A DNA stretch of 64,000 nucleotides from Sipunculus nudus (Eukaryota; Annelida; Sipuncula; Golfingiida; Sipunculidae): contig CM049322.1 in NCBI GenBank assembly GCA_026874595.1, forward strand, positions 32,756,340 to 32,820,339, written 5' to 3'. This document shows, piece after piece, positions 59,940 to 64,000 of this stretch. Under the pieces are notes generated by a model. The model was not told the origin of the DNA. It was given only the letters and a program-made list of their open reading frames with translations, and did not search any database. Numbering within the stretch: position 1 is the first letter of the stretch; each line of letters begins with the position of its first letter. The translations under genes and the position numbers were made by a program.

Positions 59940-61860
59940 TAAAACAAAGCATCACTGCAAACAGCTAACCACTTATCCATTTATAGATTAAACCTTCTAA
60001 ATTACTTGCAATGCCCATGTAATAAGCCTGATATATAAATATATATCGAGTTAACCTTATGGCTGATTGAGATTTCATGATTTTTTTAGTAAGTCTTAAT
60101 AACTCCTCTTTTATCATTCAAAATTAATATACAAAAGGTAGACTTCTATATATACTTTTAAATGACATCAGTAATCATTTTACTTGCTCATTGTGTATAT
60201 ACAATTGTCTGTAATTCCAAGTTGTCCATGAGAACCTGATTATTTATCCCACATACTGTGACAAATCCTGGTATTAATTTCTGGTAATCCGCATTTTCTG
60301 TAATTTCTCTGGTATTAATCACGTTGAATAGAGATCCAGGGTTGTGCTATAATCCTGTACATACACTTTCACTATACAACCCTTTATGTGTCCACTTTCT
60401 ATATTAAGTACATCTGTAAACTTGCCCTTGCTCAGGTCAACCTAACACACCCTCACAGTTAACTCTGCCATTTATTTATTCAACAGATCAGGGTTGGTCC
60501 ATTTTCTCCCTGGGGGGAGGTAGGCCTGGTTTTCTGCCACAGCTAGGTCCTTCATCACTCACTTCCTGAAGCTGACATACCTGGCCAGGAAATGGGATCA
60601 TTCATTATCCTGTATGTCTAAACCTCAGGGATCATTTGATCACCTTGTTAAAGGACACTTGCTTTGTTATTCTATACATCTCTGTACCTTGCTCTGAGTA
60701 CCAGTGTTGGTTATACAAATAGCAAGTACTTCATATTACAACAGGCTTCCATTAAAGATAGGCCTTCAAATGAGCTAATATGATTAACAATCTCTGGTTC
60801 TGAGGAAGTTTTTATTTAATCTACATCAAATCCTCTTCTTCATACAAGCATTACACCTGCCTCAAAACAAGCTAAATCTGCTACAACAGTAGGCTTCAAT
60901 TCAGCATAGGCTTTCAAATTGAGCACAAGGCTTTTAATTAAGCTGCACTCCTCCTTTTTGCAGTACTTAACTACTTAACTTAATTAACAAATACTTTATT
61001 TAATAAACTGAGTTTCGTTCACTTTACTGAAGGATATATGCTTGCACATCATATATATGCAAGTATATACACCTTAGAATGTAAATATGACTCATGCCAA
61101 TAAGTATGGTCATGTTTATATATATATACAATTTAATATTTATATTATTAGTAGTATATATTTCATTTTATACTTTCATTCAAAGTCAGTCCAAAAACAC
61201 AAGATATTACTTTCCTCATTATTAAGGCTATACCTTTCTATAATATGTTTACCTTAACAACCACTATATACATCTATTCTTTCTTGTATAATTGTACATT
61301 AACCTTTACTGTAACACAGCAACTTCTGTATATGGTCTATTTACAAAACATATCAGGTATCAATGAAAGTATGTGTGGTATGTAAATAAGGATGTTTATT
61401 TCACAATGACCACCATCATACCCAGGTATGTCAGGTATATAAACGAAGCACTGGTCAGCGTGTGGACATATCTGAGTCACCTGTATACTGACCACTTGAC
61501 CATGTGACCAGCCTGTGTGTATAAATGTCAATCACACACATCTCATGGCCAGACTCAACAATTACATACTGTCATTCAGACAGTCAGAGAATTCTGATTG
61601 ACAAATTTATATAACCGTAAAATTATCTTATATGGTGATTGAAGGATTTTCTGTAAATGGACTTTTTCACATTATAGATGAGGAAATTGCAAATCTACTT
61701 GTGACAAACCAATATGTGATGACAGCAATTATTTTTCCTTTTGTCAAAGCATATGTACAGCAACATATTAAACAGTCAATTGTTAGATACTAAATCCCCA
61801 ACCCTAAATCAAATAAAACAAAACATAAATAAAGCCCAATGGAAGCATCAGCTATTCCAA
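59940..61860. other. large RhoGEF intron, no recognisable feature
   Basis: Intronic AT-rich DNA without convincing exons or repeats. Confidence 0.5.
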
Positions 61861-61861
61861 G

Positions 61862-61975
<114 letters not shown>

Positions 61976-62171
61976 TATATATAAATATTTGTATGTGTGT
62001 GTATATATATGGATGTAGACACAGTCAGTTCTTATAATTTAATACACTTTAAAACTGCCATTAAAAATTTAATATATTAAATCTGCAAACCTGAGTGTGT
62101 AATATGTCTGTATTCAACCAATACTGTACATACAGTAACTTTCACAAACCTAAGCTCTGGATGATGAGTAA

Positions 62172-62173
62172 AC

Positions 62174-62204
<31 letters not shown>
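62172..62204. repeat. (CA)n microsatellite
   Basis: About 16 AC repeats. Confidence 0.95.
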
Positions 62205-62209
<5 letters not shown>

Positions 62210-63760
62210 ATCTTCCCCACATCCTGTGAACACACATTGGGGAGCATTCATGCATGTTATTGGAGAGTCCGGGCTCAGCTGACCAACCTCCTGTTAGACA
62301 GGACCTCACACATACAGTCAATTATGTATCATTATCTACAGGTAACAACATTCACCAACACAGGAACAGCCTGTGATCATATCCTACGCTCTGGGGCTGT
62401 TACGGTACATTTACTTCCGTATCCATTACACTCCGACCCCCCTCCGTATATTATGCAGGTATACATGATTTACACTGTGGGTGGCCACAACAGTAAATTC
62501 AGAATTTTTAGAAATATAATACCAACAACAACATGACGGTAAGATGTAGAATTAGACGAACATCAACTGACAGGGCTTTCAATAGGAAGAAAATTTGAAG
62601 AGTCCGGGACGCTTAGGCATAAATTTTGGGGGGAGTCCCATCTGAGTAGAGTGTCCCAAGCGGAGATGATACGTGTCCAATTTTGAAGGTTTTTTTTTTT
62701 ATAAAAATTGAATCTTCTTAGTATTTTATGTAATCATAATATCATTATATGATTAGAAATTGTGTCATTTCATGAATATATGCTTATAGCAAAATGTCAG
62801 CCTTAGTTATCAGTGTTTACACCACTGATGGGTTTGTTTGAGGCCGCCGGTAATGGTCATTGACTGCCACAAGGTCCTTAAGCCAGAAATTTGTGCGTCT
62901 CATCACACGCTTGGACACTTAGAACTGAGCGTCCATAAGAGATTTCGAGCGTCAGAGACACTTACCCCCTTGTTCCTGAAAACCATGAACTGAACAATAA
63001 TGTTAATATCCTTATTTTTATTTTCCCCATATTGTGAAGATCAATATATGATAGCTGGCCATTTATGACCACATTATGTCAGTAGGCACTGATCAATTCA
63101 TAATGATTCATGAATATTCATTCTGGGCAATATTTATTGTGATTGATATAGTGTTTATCATGAGACTTCCCCTCTAGCATGGCTGATGATGTAAATAACT
63201 ATATTTTCATTATCTAATGTAAACCTGCAATCAGACACTGGAGAAAAAAAAGAGAAATTTTCCTGAACTTTAGGATTTTCTTACCATTACAAATAACAAG
63301 ACAATGTTTAGTACATCAAAGTCATATTTAAAATATCATGACATAGATATCATCAAGGCTGTGTTATATATCATGATATTTATTATACGTATACACAACT
63401 GAAATAAATGCCCATTCAGTTAATATCATGCACTCTGCTACCAGCATATGTAACCCAGCAGCATAAATGATGCTGATGATGATGATGAACTCGCATAAAA
63501 TTAACGACTGGGAAACACTCAGGGGACATACTTCAAAATATGCCTTCATCTACATGAAGATCCACCCTGAAATGTGAATATTTCATCTTGGTCCATCCTT
63601 CCACAAAATATCACTGGCATTCATTAGGAGATTAGAGTGTGGAAAAACAAACAGAAAGAGAGACAAACAGGGGTTAAAACATAACTTCTTCAATTTCCTT
63701 GTTGGTACTTTTTACCTCTTAATGATTCTCTAAGACAATAAACATATAAAAATGTCCTAC

Positions 63761-63848
63761 CTTTTCTTCTCATCTGTTGACATGGCGATCAAGTCGTAGA
63801 TTTGAGGAGTAAGTTCAGACATACTAACAACAAAGAAGGCACGTTTAT
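63761..63848 (-). CDS. RhoGEF (ARHGEF11/12 type), PH-domain exon; gene continues right
   Basis: This is the first exon of the gene in the window. Acceptor gtttttgcag, phase 1 entry (AT completes a codon from an exon outside), then KRAFFVVSMSELTPQIYDLI and AMSTDEKK, and AG at donor gtagga (phase 2). This is the last strands and start of the C-terminal helix of a PH domain. The pattern FF-V-SMS...QIY-LIA is close to what I recall of the PH end of human ARHGEF12 (FFLISMS...AQIYELVA), a RhoA exchange factor acting downstream of Galpha12/13. The eight exons here join without a frame break into 451 residues. RGS, DH and any PDZ domain must lie to the right. ARHGEF11, 12 or an undivided ancestor cannot be told apart from this end. 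Confidence 0.88.
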
Positions 63849-64000
63849 CTGCAAAAACAAAAGTGAGATTTGTTAAATTTACCTGACAATAATAGATATA
63901 TTCTAATGAGACATTCAACATTTAACAGATTTAATTAACATTTCAAAACTTATCTTTATGACTGATAACAAGATATGAAACTCCATTAACCATAACCCTT

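Overview
The window is AT-rich animal nuclear DNA. It has small exons with GT/AG borders, introns from about 0.45 to 17 kb, many (AT)n tracts, several minisatellites and MITE-like elements with terminal inverted repeats. Nothing fixes the species. The repeat style and a RhoGEF of the ARHGEF11/12 type fit a marine invertebrate, perhaps a lophotrochozoan, but that is a guess. Almost every long open frame here is a by-product of low-complexity or repeated DNA. Real coding sequence was found by reading short exons for splice sites, phase continuity and protein-like sequence.

Layout: 1-9.1 kb has no convincing gene. It holds a possible mRNA 3' end near position 533, a ~32-bp repeat, a 'cATGGAATTT' repeat patch and a ~145-bp satellite broken by a TIR element. 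9,154-27,527 is a direct tandem duplication of a ~9.2-kb unit (9,154-18,333 and 18,334-27,527). Each unit carries older internal duplications, a GC-rich TIR element with a perfect hairpin, and an AT/GA microsatellite. The unit ends inside a ~50-bp tandem array. No gene is recognised in the unit.

28.4-34.2 kb, minus strand: a complete three-exon gene (34,154-34,229; 30,244-30,322; 28,388-28,856) encodes a 207-residue protein with two membrane helices in a tight hairpin and a ~155-residue hydrophilic tail. I do not recognise the family. Its first intron carries a 1.7-kb minisatellite of 34-bp units, with a local 102-bp higher-order period. Its second intron carries a 552-bp TIR element.

35-41.5 kb is non-coding with scattered MITEs. 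41.9-63.85 kb, minus strand, holds the last eight exons of a Rho guanine-nucleotide exchange factor of the ARHGEF11/ARHGEF12 (RGS-RhoGEF) type. They encode the end of the PH domain, a proline-rich linker, two helical segments and an acidic/Ser-Thr-rich C terminus: 451 residues in one continuous phase-consistent frame. The RGS, DH and most of the PH exons lie beyond the right edge. A 16.8-kb intron separates the PH exon from the rest. It contains two open segments that could act as alternative first exons, both with the required phase-2 donor, and several minisatellites.

The two genes have no evident functional link. The main points of interest are the unrecognised two-helix protein, the tandem 9.2-kb duplication, the higher-order minisatellite, the small duplication across the RhoGEF stop codon, and the TIR families.
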